Positions 47,243 to 60,732 of a DNA stretch of 64,000 nucleotides are shown here, piece after piece. Source of the DNA: Golubevia sp. BC0850 (taxonomy: Eukaryota; Basidiomycota; Exobasidiomycetes; Golubeviales; Golubeviaceae); the NCBI GenBank assembly GCA_012976225.1, contig JAAVVG010000013.1, positions 712,670-776,669 on the forward strand. The letters are read 5' to 3'. Below the pieces are notes generated by a model, which ran no database searches, was not told the origin of the DNA, and worked only from the letters and a program-made list of their open reading frames with translations. The translations under genes were made by a program, and so were the position numbers. Numbering within the stretch: position 1 is the first letter of the stretch; the number at the start of each line of letters is the position of its first letter.

Positions 47243-50200
47243 ATGGCCCATCTAGCTGCGATCTTTGATCAATCCAGCACAAATGGCCATTCAAATTCTA
47301 CCGGCTCTTCCTCCAATCCCAATCTTCAAGATCCAAGAATTTCTCTAAGACAACAGCAGAAGCAACGTTTAGATTCCTCTTCTAGGTTCGATTCAGTCAA
47401 TCAGATTGGATCTGATCAAGTCGAAGCTCAATTGAGAGACCCAATCTCTGATGAAGAGGAAGACAATTTCGAGGAGGAAGATGGAGATGCTAGCTCTGAA
47501 TTGAGTACAACTAGTGGAAGGAGGCATGGTCAACTCCTGCAACCGGAAATCGAGGATTGGGTCATATTGGAGGTGAGTTAGAGGTAGCATAGATGAGAGA
47601 AGGCTGTTGGTCTTCAGCTCACAGCCAGTGACAGGAAGGACAGGATCGAGATGGCGTCCTCCATCTTCACTTGCCTTGAGGGCAGTATGAGATAGCATCT
47701 GTTGATACAATCGAGCTATGAAAGACGAGGCTTCTTTGAGGCTGACTTTGCATGCTCGAATCTCGCCCCTTCTTGCCCCCCCCCACGCTCTCTTCCCTCG
47801 TGTTCCTTCAACTCTCAGTCTCCTTACATGACACACTGGAATCACAAGAGACATCTCACAGGAGGGAACCCAAAACCTCGAGATGCTCGAGATCTTCCGG
47901 ATTGGCGGATGAGGGAAAGACTGAGGACAGTCACAGCAGCTCTAGTGATGTGCTTAAACATCGGTGTAGATCCTCCGGACGTATCTAAGACGAATCCCTG
48001 CTCCAAACTAATCTGTTGGATGGATCCAGGATCATTGGAAGTCTCTAAAGCTTTACCAGCTATCGGAAAGAACCTTCAAGCTCAATTCGAAACCTTAAGC
48101 ATGAAGACCAGATACAAACAATATCTAGATCCAATCGTCGAAGAGACCAAGAGATTCTGCACCTCTCTCAGAAGGACTGCAAAAGACGAAAGAGTTCTAT
48201 TTTACTACAATGGATTCGGTGTTCCAAAGCCAACTCCAGGTGGTGAAATCTGGGTCTTCAACAAGGCTTACACTCAATACATTCCAGTCACTCTCTACGA
48301 TCTTCAAAATTGGTTAGGAAGCCCTTGCATTTGCGTTTGGGATGCAAGTGCAGCTGGGAATGTCGTGGTCAACTTCAAGAGGTTGGCGGAAAGGAAAGCT
48401 GAAGAGGAAGCCAAACAGAAGGAAGGTGGCAAGGACAAGGACGGAAAGGACAAGCAGAAGGAAGGAGCCTCTTCTTCCAAACCGAAGAGCTCCTCTCCTT
48501 CTGAAGAGCCCTCTTTTCCATTGAGAGAGTCAATCCATCTAGCAGCCTGTGCTCCGGACGAAGTTCTGCCGATGAACCCAGATCTGCCAGCAGATCTCTT
48601 CACCTGCTGCCTTACATCTCCAATCGAAATTTCTCTTCGATGGTTCGTTCTACAGAATCCTCTACCTTCTTCTCTCAACGTGGACATGGTCATGTCGATT
48701 CCAGGAAGGCTTCAGGATCGTAGAACGCCTCTAGGAGAACTCAACTGGATCTTCACTGCCATCACCGACACTATCGCCTGGACAGTTCTACCTAGAATCA
48801 TCTTTAGGAGACTTTTCAGAGATGACCTGATGGTGGCAGCTCTACTGAGGAACTTCTTACTGGCGGAAAGGATTATGAGGTTCTATCATTGCACTCCAAT
48901 GTCTCATCCGAAGCTCCCTCCCACTCACAATCATCCTCTCTGGGACAGCTGGGATTTGGCCGTCGACCAGTGCTTAGCTCAACTACCCACCCTTCTCACC
49001 AAAGAGAAAGCTCAGCAAGAAGCTGCCAATGGTGGTCCCCCAGTCCCCATGCACCTAGCTTCTTTCGAGTACCGGCATTCGACGTTCTTCAGCGAACAGC
49101 TGAAAGCTTTCGAGGTCTGGCTGTCTCAAGGAGGTGTCAGCAGGAAGGGAAGGAAGAGGAAAGTTCTCAAGGCTTCATCTCTTCGTGGGGTGAATGGCGT
49201 CGGATTGAATGGAAGCGGATCAAACTCTGGAGCCACCTCAGAAGAAGAAGAAGAGGATGACGACGAATCAACCGATCCACTGATGGCAAGAGATCCTCCA
49301 GACCAACTTCCAATCGTTCTTCAAGTTCTTCTATCTCAAGTTCATAGGCTCAGAGCCCTGATTCTTCTCTCCCAATTCTTGGACCTCGGACCTTGGGCTG
49401 TCAATCTGGCTCTCTCAATTGGAATCTTCCCTTACGTTCTCAAGCTTCTACAATCTCCAGCTGCGGATCTCAAGCCAGTCCTCATCTACATTTGGGCCAG
49501 GATCCTAGCAGTCGACAGAAGTTGTCAAAACGATCTCCTGAGAGATTCCGGATTCACCTACTTCGCTGGAGTTCTCAGTCCTTTCCACCCAACGACAGCA
49601 GGAGCTTCAGGAGATGGTAGGCTACCAATCCCTAATGTCTCGGAGCATCGAGCCATGTGCGCCTTCATTCTATCGGTGTTCTGCCAGGACTTCCCAGCCG
49701 GTCAGCAGGCTTGCTTAGAAACGGACACGATGGATTCGTGTCTGGAGCACTTGGAGGATGACGACTTCTTGCTAAGGCAGTGGTCCGCGCTGTGTCTAGC
49801 TCAACTTTGGGACGACAAGGAGGAAGCCAAGGCCAAGGCTTTGACCAAAGACGCTCACGGAAAGCTTTGCTGCATGCTCAGCGACGTTTCTCCGGAAGTT
49901 CGAGCTGCAATTCTCTATGCGTTGGGAACTCTCTTGGGAGCTTCAGGTTCGAGCTACGATCCGAACGATGGGATCTCTTCGACACTCAAAGCACGTCCCG
50001 CAAGGAGGTGCCTAGGAACAGGCTCTACCACTGGAATGTCAGATGCGAAGGTCAGGAATGTGGAAGTCGGAATCGCCGTGGCGATGCTAGCTACAAAGAG
50101 CGATTGCTCTCCGATGGTCAGGAAGGAACTAGTCATCGCTTTGAGCCCAGTAGTCAGAGAGAATCTAGGCTTCTTCGTCTTGGCTGCTTATCTCTACTAC

Positions 50201-53200
50201 CATAGAGAGGAAGTCAAGATGCGAGAGAGAGATGGACGTGGTGCCAAATCTTGCTCTGAAGAGACGATCGAAGCAGATACTGAAGCTCTCCTGGCTAGGG
50301 TGCTTAGCAAGTTGGTTCTAGAAGAAGATCTTCATGAGATCGACATCGCAAATATCCCTACCTTCACGACCATCTTCGTCGCTATCTTGGATCTCAGCGT
50401 CGATGCTTATCCAGAAGTTTCCTCTTTGGCTAGCACCGTCCTCGACTTCGTCGTGGCTCTGATGATCGAAAGTGATGTATCAAGAGCTTCGGAAAGCATC
50501 ATGAGGAGGTTCGGAGCTATCGACGCTACTAATCGATTGGTGACTCCAACTAGCACTCGACACGTTCCAGACAGCTACTTCCCTCCGACTCCAAGAGTCA
50601 CCACACCAGCTTTGGAAGACGGAATGGATGCTCTTGGTATTCATCAAAACGGTCACTCTCATCAGAGCTCGAACGCTTCCTCCGTGGGTCATGGTGCTCG
50701 ACCTCACCAGCCTCCCAGAAGATCCGCCTCTCTAGCTCAGACTGTCAAAGCCATCGCAACACTCGGCTACTCAAGGCAGTCTTCTCCGACAGGCTCAGTC
50801 TCTGAACATGAAGGTGGGAGCGCTGCGACACCAGCTGTTGGAGATCGTTCTCCTTACTTAACCGCAGCAGGGTTTTCTACAGGCGGAAAGGGAAAGAATG
50901 GAGCGCCTGCTCCTCATTTCAACGTAGCTCACTACGTATCTCCTTACACCTACTCTGGTCTTCACTCTCCCGAAGGATTGGGTAGCACTGCTTCAGCCGC
51001 CTCGACTCCAGCTTCCCCTACGAACCACAGTCACGCCTCTCTGGCTCACCGATCAGCAAGTGCAGAGAGTCTGGCTCACATCGCCAGCCGACAACGCAAG
51101 CCACCTCCTTCTATCTCAGGCTCAACCCCCGGTGCGACCACTCCGACCACTCCAGGTGTTGGATCCTATTCCCACTCTTCTTCTTCATCGTCAGACGCTC
51201 CTCCCCCCAAGGTTGACGAAGTCAAGGTGGGGGATGCTCTGGCTTCCTTGATAGCTCTAGACCTGCAGAGATTCCGGAATCGAGCTCAAATCGCTGCTGA
51301 AGGCGGATTGCCACATGGAACCTCGTCTCTCAACACTCCCATCACATCACCCTCCATGAACAAGCTGCCAAAGGAGAGCTCTTCGAACGGTACTTCTGGC
51401 AACGCCATCAGGGAGGTTCTACCTCTCAAGTCGAGGCTGTTCTCTTGGTGCTCGGAATATTACACTGAACCTCAAATGAAGAACGCTGAAGCTGATGAAG
51501 CTGGATCAGTCACTTTCAACGTTCAGACTTGGAAGCGCCAGAGGAACGAGAAGCTAGTCCACGATGCTCAGAATCAAACGGAGTTCGCTAGCAAGAATAA
51601 TTGGAACCAGAACGCTGGTCTACTTCCAGTCGGAAGCTCTCCAAGTCTTATGCTGTTCCATCAATTCGAAGATCAGCTTGTAACGGCTAGTGATCAAGAC
51701 GTCGTATCGTGAGTAGATTCTCTCTTTCCGAGCTCAAGGACTTGAGATCTCACGATACTCCTTTCCCCTCCATCTCTTTTTCCCCTCCATCTCTCTTTCC
51801 CCTCCATCTCTCTTTCCCCTTTCTTGCAGTGTCTGGGATTGGAAGCAGAAGAAGCTTCTCAGTCGATTTCACAACGGAAATCCAGCTAGGACGAAGATCA
51901 CTTCCTCTCTCTTTGTCAATGAGGATGTAGATGCCTTGCTTCTCGTAGGATCAGGTCAGTATTCTGGCTTTACTACTCTTTCTAGAGTGTCTGCTGACTT
52001 CTCTCTTCATAATTCTTCTCTCAACAGACGAAGGTAACATTCGACTCTACAAGCATTACGATCGACCTTCTTGGGGATCGAAAGGTCCTGAGCTCGCGAG
52101 TACCTTCCGAGCTCTGCCTGACCTCGTTCGAAGCAAGCGTCCTAGCGGTCTAATCGCTGACTGGCAACAGGTCACCGGCCACATCTTGGCGGGTGGAGAC
52201 AGTCATGTCATTAGAGTTTGGGACGCTCACAGAGAGCTTTGTGTTTGCGTGAGTACTCCATTCGATCTGTCGTCTCATCGATCTCTGCAGTCTCGCTCAC
52301 CTCCACTCGATCCACATTCTGCTCTTCATTCAGGATATTCCAACTCGAGCCTCCTCTTGCGTGACTTCCATCTCTTCTGAGATCGAGGTTGGTCACATCT
52401 TCGTAGCAGGATTCGGCGATGGAACTGTTGGAGTCTACGATCGTAGAAATCCGCCTGAAGCCAGCTTGGTCAGGTTGTGGGAAGAGCATCAGACTTGGAT
52501 TCAGAAGGTTCATCTCCAGAGGCGAGGGAACCGAGAATTGATGTCTGCCAGGTGAGTGTAAAGATGATCTCAAGCAAGAGAAACGACTCTGACTTCCCTC
52601 TTTCTCCTTCCTTCCATTACATCCCCTCCACAGTCTCGATGGAGAAGTCCGGCTCTGGGATATTCGAGGTCGCTCTTCGATCTCGAAGGTCGATCTAAGT
52701 GGAAGTCTTCGTGGACGCTTGAGCTCTTTAGCGGTTCATGAACACGTCCCTGTCTTTGCTGCGTGAGCATCTCTGATCCTATAAAGCCCTCACATCTCTT
52801 GCTGACATTTTTCCCACGATCTTTAACTCTCCTATCAGCACTTCCACTCCTCGACCCACCCGAGCTGGTCCCTCATCTCCTCAACTCCTCCTCAGTCACT
52901 TTGATGCTCTTACTCCGGTCGGACAGATTCCCTCCAAAATTCGACCTCTTCAAACTTCCACAGTCTCGATACCGGGTGTTGGATTCCCCTCTTCCAACGA
53001 TCACTTCGGAAGTCATACCTCGACTGGAGCCGTAACCTTCCATCCTCATCTTCCACTCTTGGCTTTTGCAGGACACGATTCCATCGTCGAATTGAAGAAA
53101 TGTCCACCAGCTCCAAACTCGCTTGGCGAGTTCGCTGAACTGTCCTTGGGAGAAGAGGATCTACTCGGTTCTCACCCCAGCTTCAACACCAAGATTCCAG

Positions 53201-53268
53201 AATCGAACAGCAACGCTGGCTCCAGACGTCAAAGTAGTTCTGGCTGGTTGCCTGCTTGGGCAAATTGA
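47243..53268 (+). CDS. KOG1: TORC1 subunit Raptor (Kog1/Mip1)
   Basis: Scaffold of TOR complex 1 that presents substrates to the TOR kinase in nutrient signalling. Seven exons: 47243-47572, 47819-51708, 51830-51954, 52028-52248, 52334-52551, 52634-52762, 52839-53268; about 1780 aa. Residues 1-110 are Ser/Gln and acidic. The RNC (caspase-like) domain follows: DWRMRERLRTVTAALVMCLN, GVDPPDV, SLRRTAKDERVLFYYNGFGV, GEIWVFNKAYTQYIP, with a Lys/Glu-rich insert before LPADLFTCCLTSPIE. Then HEAT-type helices (LNWIFTAITDTIAWTVLPR, FAGVLSPFHP, FILSVFCQDFPAGQQACL, ALGTLLG, ELVIALSPVVRENLGFFV). A long Ser/Pro/His-rich linker precedes seven-blade WD40 sequence over the last 350 residues (VWDWKQKKLLSRFHNGNPA, GNIRLYKHYD, VIRVWDAHRELCV, GTVGVYDRRN, GEVRLWDIRG). 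The upstream in-frame codon at 47210 is not ATG. Confidence 0.95.
51761..51811 (+). repeat. 17-bp minisatellite, three copies, in a Raptor intron
   Basis: Three tandem copies of CTTTCCCCTCCATCTCT (the second with one C to T change) precede the acceptor at 51829 and form part of the pyrimidine tract of that intron. Confidence 0.9.
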
Positions 53269-53818
53269 AATCGTATTCCCCTCATGTTTCATCTTCCATA
53301 CTCAAACTTCTTCATCTCTCTTCAACTCGACTCGACTCTCTTCTCAGTATCTCAGTACTCTCCCTAATTATCAATTCCGCTGCTTCGTCTCTTGTACACT
53401 AGCTGCAATCACTGACTGTGAATTTGATTTGTATCCCTCGAATATACAATTCATGTCTAATCGATCAATCTGTCACTCCAGAGAGCTGATTGAAATCCGA
53501 ATTAGTGTGAGGACGAGAGAGAGAGGAATGACCCAAGGTTAATGGGGAGGTCGAACGTGCGATGATTGTGACTTTCAGGATAGAGTTTGAGGCCCTTAGA
53601 TTGAACATAAGCTGAGCCGATGTAAAATTAAAGTTGAATTACTTCAAGTGGTCGATGAAATAGGTGATGTCGATGAGTTTCTCTTGTGCGGATCATCAAT
53701 CATACATCCCTCCCTCCCTCTATCTTCTCCATTCCAAGTGAACCAAGTGAACATCCCAGCAACATTCTTCGATCCCAAGCTTTTTTGAATCTTTAATCTT
53801 CAAGGTGTAAACTTCAGG
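53269..53818. other. Intergenic, no gene seen
   Basis: 550 bases between the Raptor stop and the hydrolase ATG. No conserved frame. TCCC-rich sequence near 53705-53730 probably belongs to the hydrolase promoter or leader. Confidence 0.5.
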
Positions 53819-55530
53819 ATGGCTTCACCTTCCTCGGGATCTTCTCCTTTCACTTTCTTCTCGCTCTCTTCTATCCTCTATCTAATCTACACCGTTTTCG
53901 TAGAGCCCATCCTCTGTCACCTATCCCTCACTGTTCCAGGTGGCGCAGGAGCAGATGGTACTTATGGACGATCTTCATTACCTTACAGCAAGACGGAGAG
54001 AGAGTTGATCTATGAGAATCCGAGGGTGGAGGTGGTGAACAGGAAGGTTCCACTAAGAGGAGAGGCAATGCGTAAAGGTGGAAGTTGGGATAAGGAAGGA
54101 AGTAGTCTAGTCAACTATTACACCTGGCAGAGAAAGGACGTGAGAGACAGTGAGTGCTTCAATTGAGGGGGAAGATGGGGAAGTTTCAGAAGAGGGCGGA
54201 CAAGGCTTTGCTCGGGTGTCGATGCAGCAGCTCTAGGTGTCCATCTTACTTCCTTTCCGAAATGGGAACTAGATTTGGATGTTTGAACGATCTTCCGAGG
54301 GTCTCATTGTCGCATGGTGATGCCCTTCGCAGGTCTAACCTCTGAAACTCTCATTTCCTTCCCTGACTTCTCTTCTCTACTAATTCTCTCCTCTCGAAGT
54401 TGGAGCCGACATAGTACTTCTTCATGGACTCAACGACTATTCTGTAAGTCAATCCTAAGTCCTCAAAGACTGTCCTCACCTACTTCTCATCTCTTTCATT
54501 TTTATTCCTCTCCTCCCGTCAATCCAGGGAAAATTAGCTCCTCACGCTTCTCGATTCATGGAGGCCGGTTTCAGAGTCATAGCCATCGATCTACCTGCCT
54601 TCGGAAGATCTACTGGTCTTCATTCCTACTGTCCGAGCATGAGACTCAATGTTGAAGCAGCTCACGCTGTGATCAGAGACGTAGCAGAACATGATGGAGA
54701 GGAGAAAGTCGGTAGAAAGCTCTTTATGGTGGGGAACAGCATGGGAGGATTCACAGCTCTCTACTATGCAGCTATCTATCCTCCTATCACCCCTCCTGAG
54801 AAAGGAGGTCCATCTGGAGATCCTTCAGATGTCAATCGACCTAATCTATCTGGAGTGCTCGTCTGTGCTCCTATGATCACGATTTCGCCTGAATGTGAGC
54901 AATCTCGCCCATCGTCTCTTCCTCAAAAATAAAGCTCATCCATTCCCTCCCTTCTCTCTCCCCAGCTCGACCTGCCTACGCTGTGGAGATGTTTGCTCGT
55001 CTGATTGCCTTCTTCGCAGGTCGTATGCCTCTTGCGAAGGCAGTTCGAGGAAAGGTCTCTGATGATCCAAGAGTCGACATAGAACACGATTTAGATCCTC
55101 AAGCCTATCGAGGTTTGCTTAGAATCAGTACTGGAATGGCTATTCTCTCTGGAACACTCGAACTTCAGGCTCTAGCTCCAAGGATCAATGTTCCTCTTTG
55201 CATCTTTCACGGAAGCAACGATAGAGCTACCAACCCCCAAGGAAGCAAAGATTTCTTCAAAAGAGTGTCTAGCAAAGATAAGACTCTGAAGATTTGGGAG
55301 GGATATGAGCATGTCATGATGAAAAATGTTCCGGGTGAGTTTTCATCGTGCTCTCTCTTGGAAGTGAGGGAGGAACTTTTCCTATTGACACCTCATGTTT
55401 TTTTCACACTTTCGTTGCAACAGGCATGGATAAGGACGATGAAGACAAGAGAGATGCAGTCTTGAATGCAGTTACGGCATGGTTTGTCGAGAAGGCAAAC
55501 GATGACACTTCCAACGACAAAAAGAATTGA
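53819..55530 (+). CDS. Alpha/beta hydrolase (monoacylglycerol lipase-like)
   Basis: Serine hydrolase of the Hydrolase_4/monoglyceride-lipase type. Exons 53819-54149, 54400-54443, 54528-54894, 54966-55334, 55424-55530; about 405 aa. An N-terminal hydrophobic stretch (FTFFSLSSILYLIYTVFVEP) is a likely membrane anchor. Core signatures: VLLHGLNDYS (oxyanion-hole HG), ME.GF.VIAIDLPAFGRS, MVGNSMGGFTAL with the nucleophile Ser in GNSMGG, PLCIFHGSNDRAT with the acid Asp, and GYEHVMM with the catalytic His, so the triad is complete. Cap-domain sequence lies between the Ser and Asp blocks. The C-terminus is Lys/Asp-rich. Monoacylglycerol or another small ester is the probable substrate; exact specificity cannot be told. 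Intron 1 (250 nt) is the longest and its acceptor CTCTCGAAG is slightly weak, but phase and family sequence support it. Confidence 0.88.
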
Positions 55531-56482
55531 ACCAAAATTCACCCCAACTCCCACCCCACAACTCTTAATCTTAATATCATTTCTCCTTATTTTCAATGTC
55601 ACTCTATACACTTGTATAGAATCCGAAGACAGCAGAATGAAACCGAAGAAAGAGAACTTGAAATGGACCATCTTGACGATTGAACTTTCTCCTGCGGAGT
55701 AGAAATAGTTCGGGATTTGTGTTCTTATAATTCAATCTGAAAACTACCAGATAAGGGGAACTCAAAGGTGAAAATTCTCCCAGGCTTTCTCGTTGTTCAA
55801 AAGTGGCTCCTTGGGTCAAGACGAATAGACTGACGAGACTACCACTTGATCTTAGGAGGGTCTGACTGGGCTTTCTAGTGTTCTGTTGATGTAGCTCTGG
55901 AGAGATGTTCATCGATACCCCCTCCAGACTTGATCCACTCTTCGCATAGATCCAAAATAAGGGGATTGATCCTCCGGAAGTTCGATTCTCCAGAACGATC
56001 TAATCCCATCGGCTATTTCCAACCATTTCTGTAGACCTTACTAAGTAGAACAACCTCTTGAAGATGGAGGATGAGAGGAGAAGGGCGGGGGAGAGAGAAT
56101 CGAAGGAGGACGCTAGCTGCTGCTGATGAGAGAATGGATGAGAGAGATGATGCAATGGTCGGGAGTTTAGTCAAAAATGTCAGAGGAAGACATGGTTTGG
56201 AGTTACTTGCTATCTATAAGGGTGAATACGATGAGACTGAAATTGAGGTGGAATCGTGGAATATGCAAGATACGAGCATCTCCTTCCTTCTCGACCTCCT
56301 CTCTGCAGCAATTCTTCCAGCAAATATTTGGAAGATTTAAAGATATCTCCTTCGAACACTCTCCCACTAGTTACAGATCAATTCAACTTTCTCTCACCTT
56401 CTAGTTCTCGGGCACACTTCTCTGCTCTTGATCAGTCTCATCTCATCTCATCTCATCTCATCCCTTTCCCTTCAAGTCAATC
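55531..56482. other. Intergenic, no gene seen
   Basis: 952 bases between the hydrolase and HBS1. Plus frames at 56071-56340 and minus frames at 55604-55912 have no family features. Close to the HBS1 ATG is a TCTCA pentamer repeat. Confidence 0.5.
56436..56460 (+). repeat. TCTCA pentamer repeat, five copies, in the HBS1 leader
   Basis: Five tandem TCTCA units lie 22 bases before the HBS1 start codon, probably within the 5' UTR. Confidence 0.85.
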
Positions 56483-59400
56483 ATGTCTCGCCATCGAGCC
56501 GTGAGGAACCTGAATCTAGAAGATGAATTAGCAGATGATTACGATGATCAAGATCCTTACGGTAAGTAGTAACAGTCCAATAGAGTTCATGATAAGTGTA
56601 CGCTTAGCTCATTTCCTCTCGACTATCTCCTTCTACTTTTACCAATGGATTGAACAGAGGACATCCCACCTCAAGATCAAGAATCTCTAGCCACAGCTTT
56701 GTCATCAGTAACAGAGATACTGGGAGATCAGAGTGGTTTCACAGATAGAGAGATCAAGGACGCTCTTTGGGATAGCTACTTTGATGTGGAGACTGTCGTG
56801 CAACACTTTTTGGAGGAAGGAGAGAAGAGGAAGTTGAGTGCTAAGAAAAAAGCTGGTGAGTATTAAAATAGACAAGACTCAGCTGTGCAGGGTCAGAGGA
56901 GAGGAGCGGTGTTGTTGAGGAGGAAGGAAGGAAGGAAGGAAGACCCAGGGTGAGGATCGACTGTATAGTTGCTCAAAGTGTGATCAAATCCGTCTTGAGC
57001 TGGCTCTGAATAGCCTCACTTTGTCGCTAGGAACGAGGGAGGTGGGGATGAGCAAGATGCCAGGTGCTTCTGGAGGGCTTTCTTCCAAAGTCTATCTCTG
57101 TGCATCGTTCAAATGGTTTGGGAGAAGAGGCTCCTCAAAAGGAATTGGGAATGTATTCTAGTAGATAGTGACAGGGAGAAGGAAGGGACGCAGTCACTTT
57201 GGAGCTGTGAAGGAACAGCTCTTGTGAAGGGAGGAAGGAAGGTAGCTCCCTCTCTATCCTCTTGAGTTGTCTTCTTTTGAGCCTCTCTGAAGATAGGGAC
57301 GAGGAGAAGAGATTCACTAGAACTCAAACATGGAACTCGACGTGCTGACGAATGGTCTCCTCTATTCCTCTCGCCGTCTTGTGCTCCCCTTCTCTCAGAG
57401 GATCCAATCGAAGATCGCCTCTCTCCTCCAATCTCGGCTCTTCAATCCTTAGCTCTCTCCAGGAAGTCTGATTCTTTGAGAGGCTATGGATCATGGTCGA
57501 ACAGAGCTAGAGGGACAGCAGGTCTTGGAAGAGGAGGAAGAGCGGGTCTGGCTAGGAGGAATTTGGCTGGGTCGGCTCCGGAAGGACTACCTTCTCCAAA
57601 AGGGACAGGAAAAGAGTTGGAATCGACTGGGATGGGGATTCCTCGAGAAAGACCAGCTACTCAAGAACTAGACTCGGATAGAAGGAAAGAGGTGTCTTCA
57701 GCTTCTACTTCTTCGACTCAAGCTCCTCAACCCAAGATCTCCAAATTAGCTGCTTTAGCTGCTAGTAGATCCAAGCCGAACGCTTCGTCAACTGCCTCGT
57801 CAACGAAAGCTTCGACTCAAGAATCAAAGCCACTTTCCAAACTTCAACTGAAGATGCAAGAGAAGCAAAGAGCTAGAGACGCTGCAAAGGGGAATGGAGG
57901 GGATGCAGTCAAAGCAGATGGCAATCAGATGGAGTTGGAAGTTGAAGAAGTTCAAGAGGTTCTACTTCCTACTGGAGCTTCGATATCTTCTCTTTTCCCT
58001 TCTGTCGAGAGCAAAGGGAATTCGAAATCTCTAGTTTCTTCACCTCCTTCTGTTCCTGGTGGTTCTCCATTCCGGATCTATCTCTCGTCTGCTGGAGAAG
58101 AACGAGGAGAAAGTGGATTAGATCGATTGTCGGATGCTTTGAAAGGGAATAGTCCAGATGATGTAGTTCTGAAAGCTAGAGCTGGAACTAGTCTTGGGCG
58201 AGGGGTCAAGGTTTAACCACAGTCATCTCTCAATGTCAATAATAATTCAAGTCTCTCGATTCCTTCTCTTCTTATCTCGCAGCGTGTCTCTGTCCCAACT
58301 TTAGGTTTCCTTGCTCGAACTCTTGACCCCGTTGTTCTTCACTCTCCTCTATCTACTCACGCACCTCACTTCTTTACCTTACCCCATGCACCCACTCTCT
58401 TTGACTGTTCACAGAAAAAGAAGCAACTCGTAAGGCTCAGTCTTCGGCTCCACCTTCTAAACCTGCTTCCGGGACTACTACTCCTTCAAAAGTTGCCAAA
58501 TCAAAGTCGACTGCCGGACCTTCTGTGTCAAATCTACGTTCCGGAGTCGAATCTCTAGGAATCGGAGCCTCAAGTGGAGCCTCTTCGAAGGCAGGAAGTA
58601 CAATTGATTCAGAAGGAGCCAGTGCTAAGGGCTCTGTAGCTGGCACTCCAAAGGTCGGGATAGCTCATGAAAGAATCGTGGAAGAATTCAGGAGGAAAGA
58701 GAGGGAGGGAAAGCTGGAATTAAGTCTGGTAGTTATAGGTGAGTTTTGTGTAAAGTCTGTGTAAGAGGCTTCAAGCTCTGACTCTTTTCTTTCTCTTGTG
58801 ACCCCTTTTTCTTGTTCTCAGGACATGTTGATGCTGGCAAATCGACTTTGATGGGTAGGCTTCTTCACGAACTTGGGTCTTTGAGTGATAGACAGCATAC
58901 TCAAAATGAGAGAGCTAGTCAAAAGATTGGAATGGGAAGCTTCGCTTACGCTTGGGCTTTAGATTCAAGTGAAGAGGAAAGAGAGAGGTGAGTGGCATAT
59001 CAAGATTTGAACAAAAAATCCAATTGAAAAGAACGAACAGACCATCGCCTTGGAAGAAGGAAGCTAGAGGATTAGGCTCCACCCAAGAACGAGTTCGGTC
59101 TTCTGACACTTCCCTCTTCTTCCTCTCGATTCCCTCTGATCAGAGGTGTAACCATTGACATAGCTCAAGACAGCTTTGCTACACCTCATCGAAGATTTAC
59201 TCTGCTCGACGCTCCAGGTCACAGAGATTTCATTCCAAACATGATCAGCGGGGCTTCTCAAGCTGATGCAGCTGTTCTAGTCGTCGATGCTGTTCAAGGA
59301 GCTTTCGAAGCTGGATTTGGGCCAGATGGTCAGACTAGAGAACATGCCTTGCTTCTCCGAAGTTTGGGTGTTCAACAATTAGTGGTGGCAGTCAACAAAT

Positions 59401-60732
59401 TAGATGCTGTGAGTCGAGCTCTTCCCCCCCCCCTTTTTTTTTCTTTTTTTTTCCCATTCTCCCTGAACCATTCAATTGACTTTGCTACTTCTTTCGCAGG
59501 CTTCCTACGATCAAGCTAGATTTGACTCAATCGAGGCTGAAGTCAGACCTTTCCTCTCCTCCAGTGGTTACGATCTTAACAAGGTCTCCTTTGTTCCTTG
59601 TGGAGCTACAGTTGGAGAGAATCTTCTCAAGAGGGACTCTAACGCTGGCTTGTCAGATTGGTATCAAGGTCCTACTTTAGTCGAAGTTCTAGGTGAGTAA
59701 GAATTGATCCTCTTGGTAGGCGGAACCCCCAATGTCCTTGGTTCCTTCTTCTAGCTCAAGCCCTATCCTCCCTCGCCTCCACGCTCTCTTGTCTGCTTCC
59801 CCTTTCCTTTCTGTGCCCTCTCTGATCTCTCTCAAACAGACAAGCTCGATCCGCCGCCTCGTCAGCTGGATTCCCCTCTTCGAGTACCAGTCTCAAACGT
59901 CTTCAAGGGCTTGACTGCCGGAACTTCTGGAGTGGGGGCTTCTGGAAGAGTAGTAAGCGGAATCGTTCAGATTGGAGATCGCATTCAAATCGTTCCAGGT
60001 GATGAGACTGGGATCGTTAGATGTGAGTAAACTCTCCTCCTTCCTCTTGCTTTCCCGTTTGTCCAGCGTTCACAGTACTGCTACTGACTTCCACCTCTCT
60101 TTTGTGCTCTTTCGACTGTCTCCTCTCTCTAATTCCCAGCTATTGAGCAGGATGCGGAAAGTGTTCCTTGGGCGGTCGCTGGAGCTAGCGTGACGATCTA
60201 CCTGTCTGGAGTTGAACAACAGAACATCATGTGGGTCTTTGAAGTTCTCAAAACTCTCCTTGGTCTTCTTTATGTCTACTTGCTTCTGTAGCCATCTATG
60301 ACTTACCATTGCCCCCTGACTTTTCAATTCCATCTCCTCAGGGTCGGATCAGTTCTCTGTTCCCCACTTTCTCCAATTCTTCTATCCAATTCATTCTTGG
60401 TCCAACTCCTCATTTTTGAGCCTTCATACCCTCTTATCTCTGGAACAACTCTAGAACTCTATCAGAACTCATCGTCAATTCCAGCAACTCTCACAGAACT
60501 CGTCGCCACATTGGATAAGTCGACTGGTGCAGTCATCAGGAAGAAACCAAGGGTTCTATCTTCGGGATCGACAGTTCAGGCTGTTATCTCTTTACAGAGT
60601 GGAGGTGGTCATGGTCAAAGTTCGGGTGCTCCGATTGAAGAGTTCAAGAATAACAAAGAGATGGCAAGGATCTTGTTGAGAAGAGATGGAGAGACTGTTG
60701 CTGCTGGGATTGTTCTTGAATGTTTTAGATAA
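56483..60732 (+). CDS. HBS1: Ribosome-rescue translational GTPase Hbs1
   Basis: eRF3/eEF1A-like GTPase that works with Dom34/Pelota in no-go mRNA decay and rescue of stalled ribosomes. Eleven exons: 56483-56561, 56658-56855, 57399-58210, 58284-58305, 58415-58738, 58822-58987, 59144-59408, 59500-59692, 59840-60022, 60140-60230, 60342-60732; about 907 aa. The N-terminus [16 protein letters not shown] followed by [20 protein letters not shown] is the Hbs1 N-terminal helical domain. A long Ser/Lys/Arg-Gly linker precedes the GTPase: GHVDAGKST (G1, about 479), RGVTIDIA (G2), DAPGHRDF (G3), NKLDA (G4), then beta-barrel domains with [27 protein letters not shown] and the end [11 protein letters not shown]. 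Exon 4 (22 nt) and its weak GTTTAA and GTTTCC donors are the least certain points. Bases 59516-60439 are copied at the window end. Confidence 0.93.
59516..60439 (+). repeat. Segmental duplication, parent copy (in HBS1)
   Basis: This 924-base stretch, from within HBS1 exon 8 into exon 11 and including three introns, recurs at 63077-64000 with a constant offset of 3561. Only two mismatches were seen (59559 and 59634), both silent. Confidence 0.93.

Noticed and set aside
55960-56010. Possible tRNA gene (GTTCGATTC resembles a B box)
   Set aside because: No A box, acceptor stem or cloverleaf could be built around it.
56071-56340. 89-aa plus frame upstream of HBS1
   Set aside because: No family features; the HBS1 N-terminal motif starts clearly at 56483 with its own ATG.
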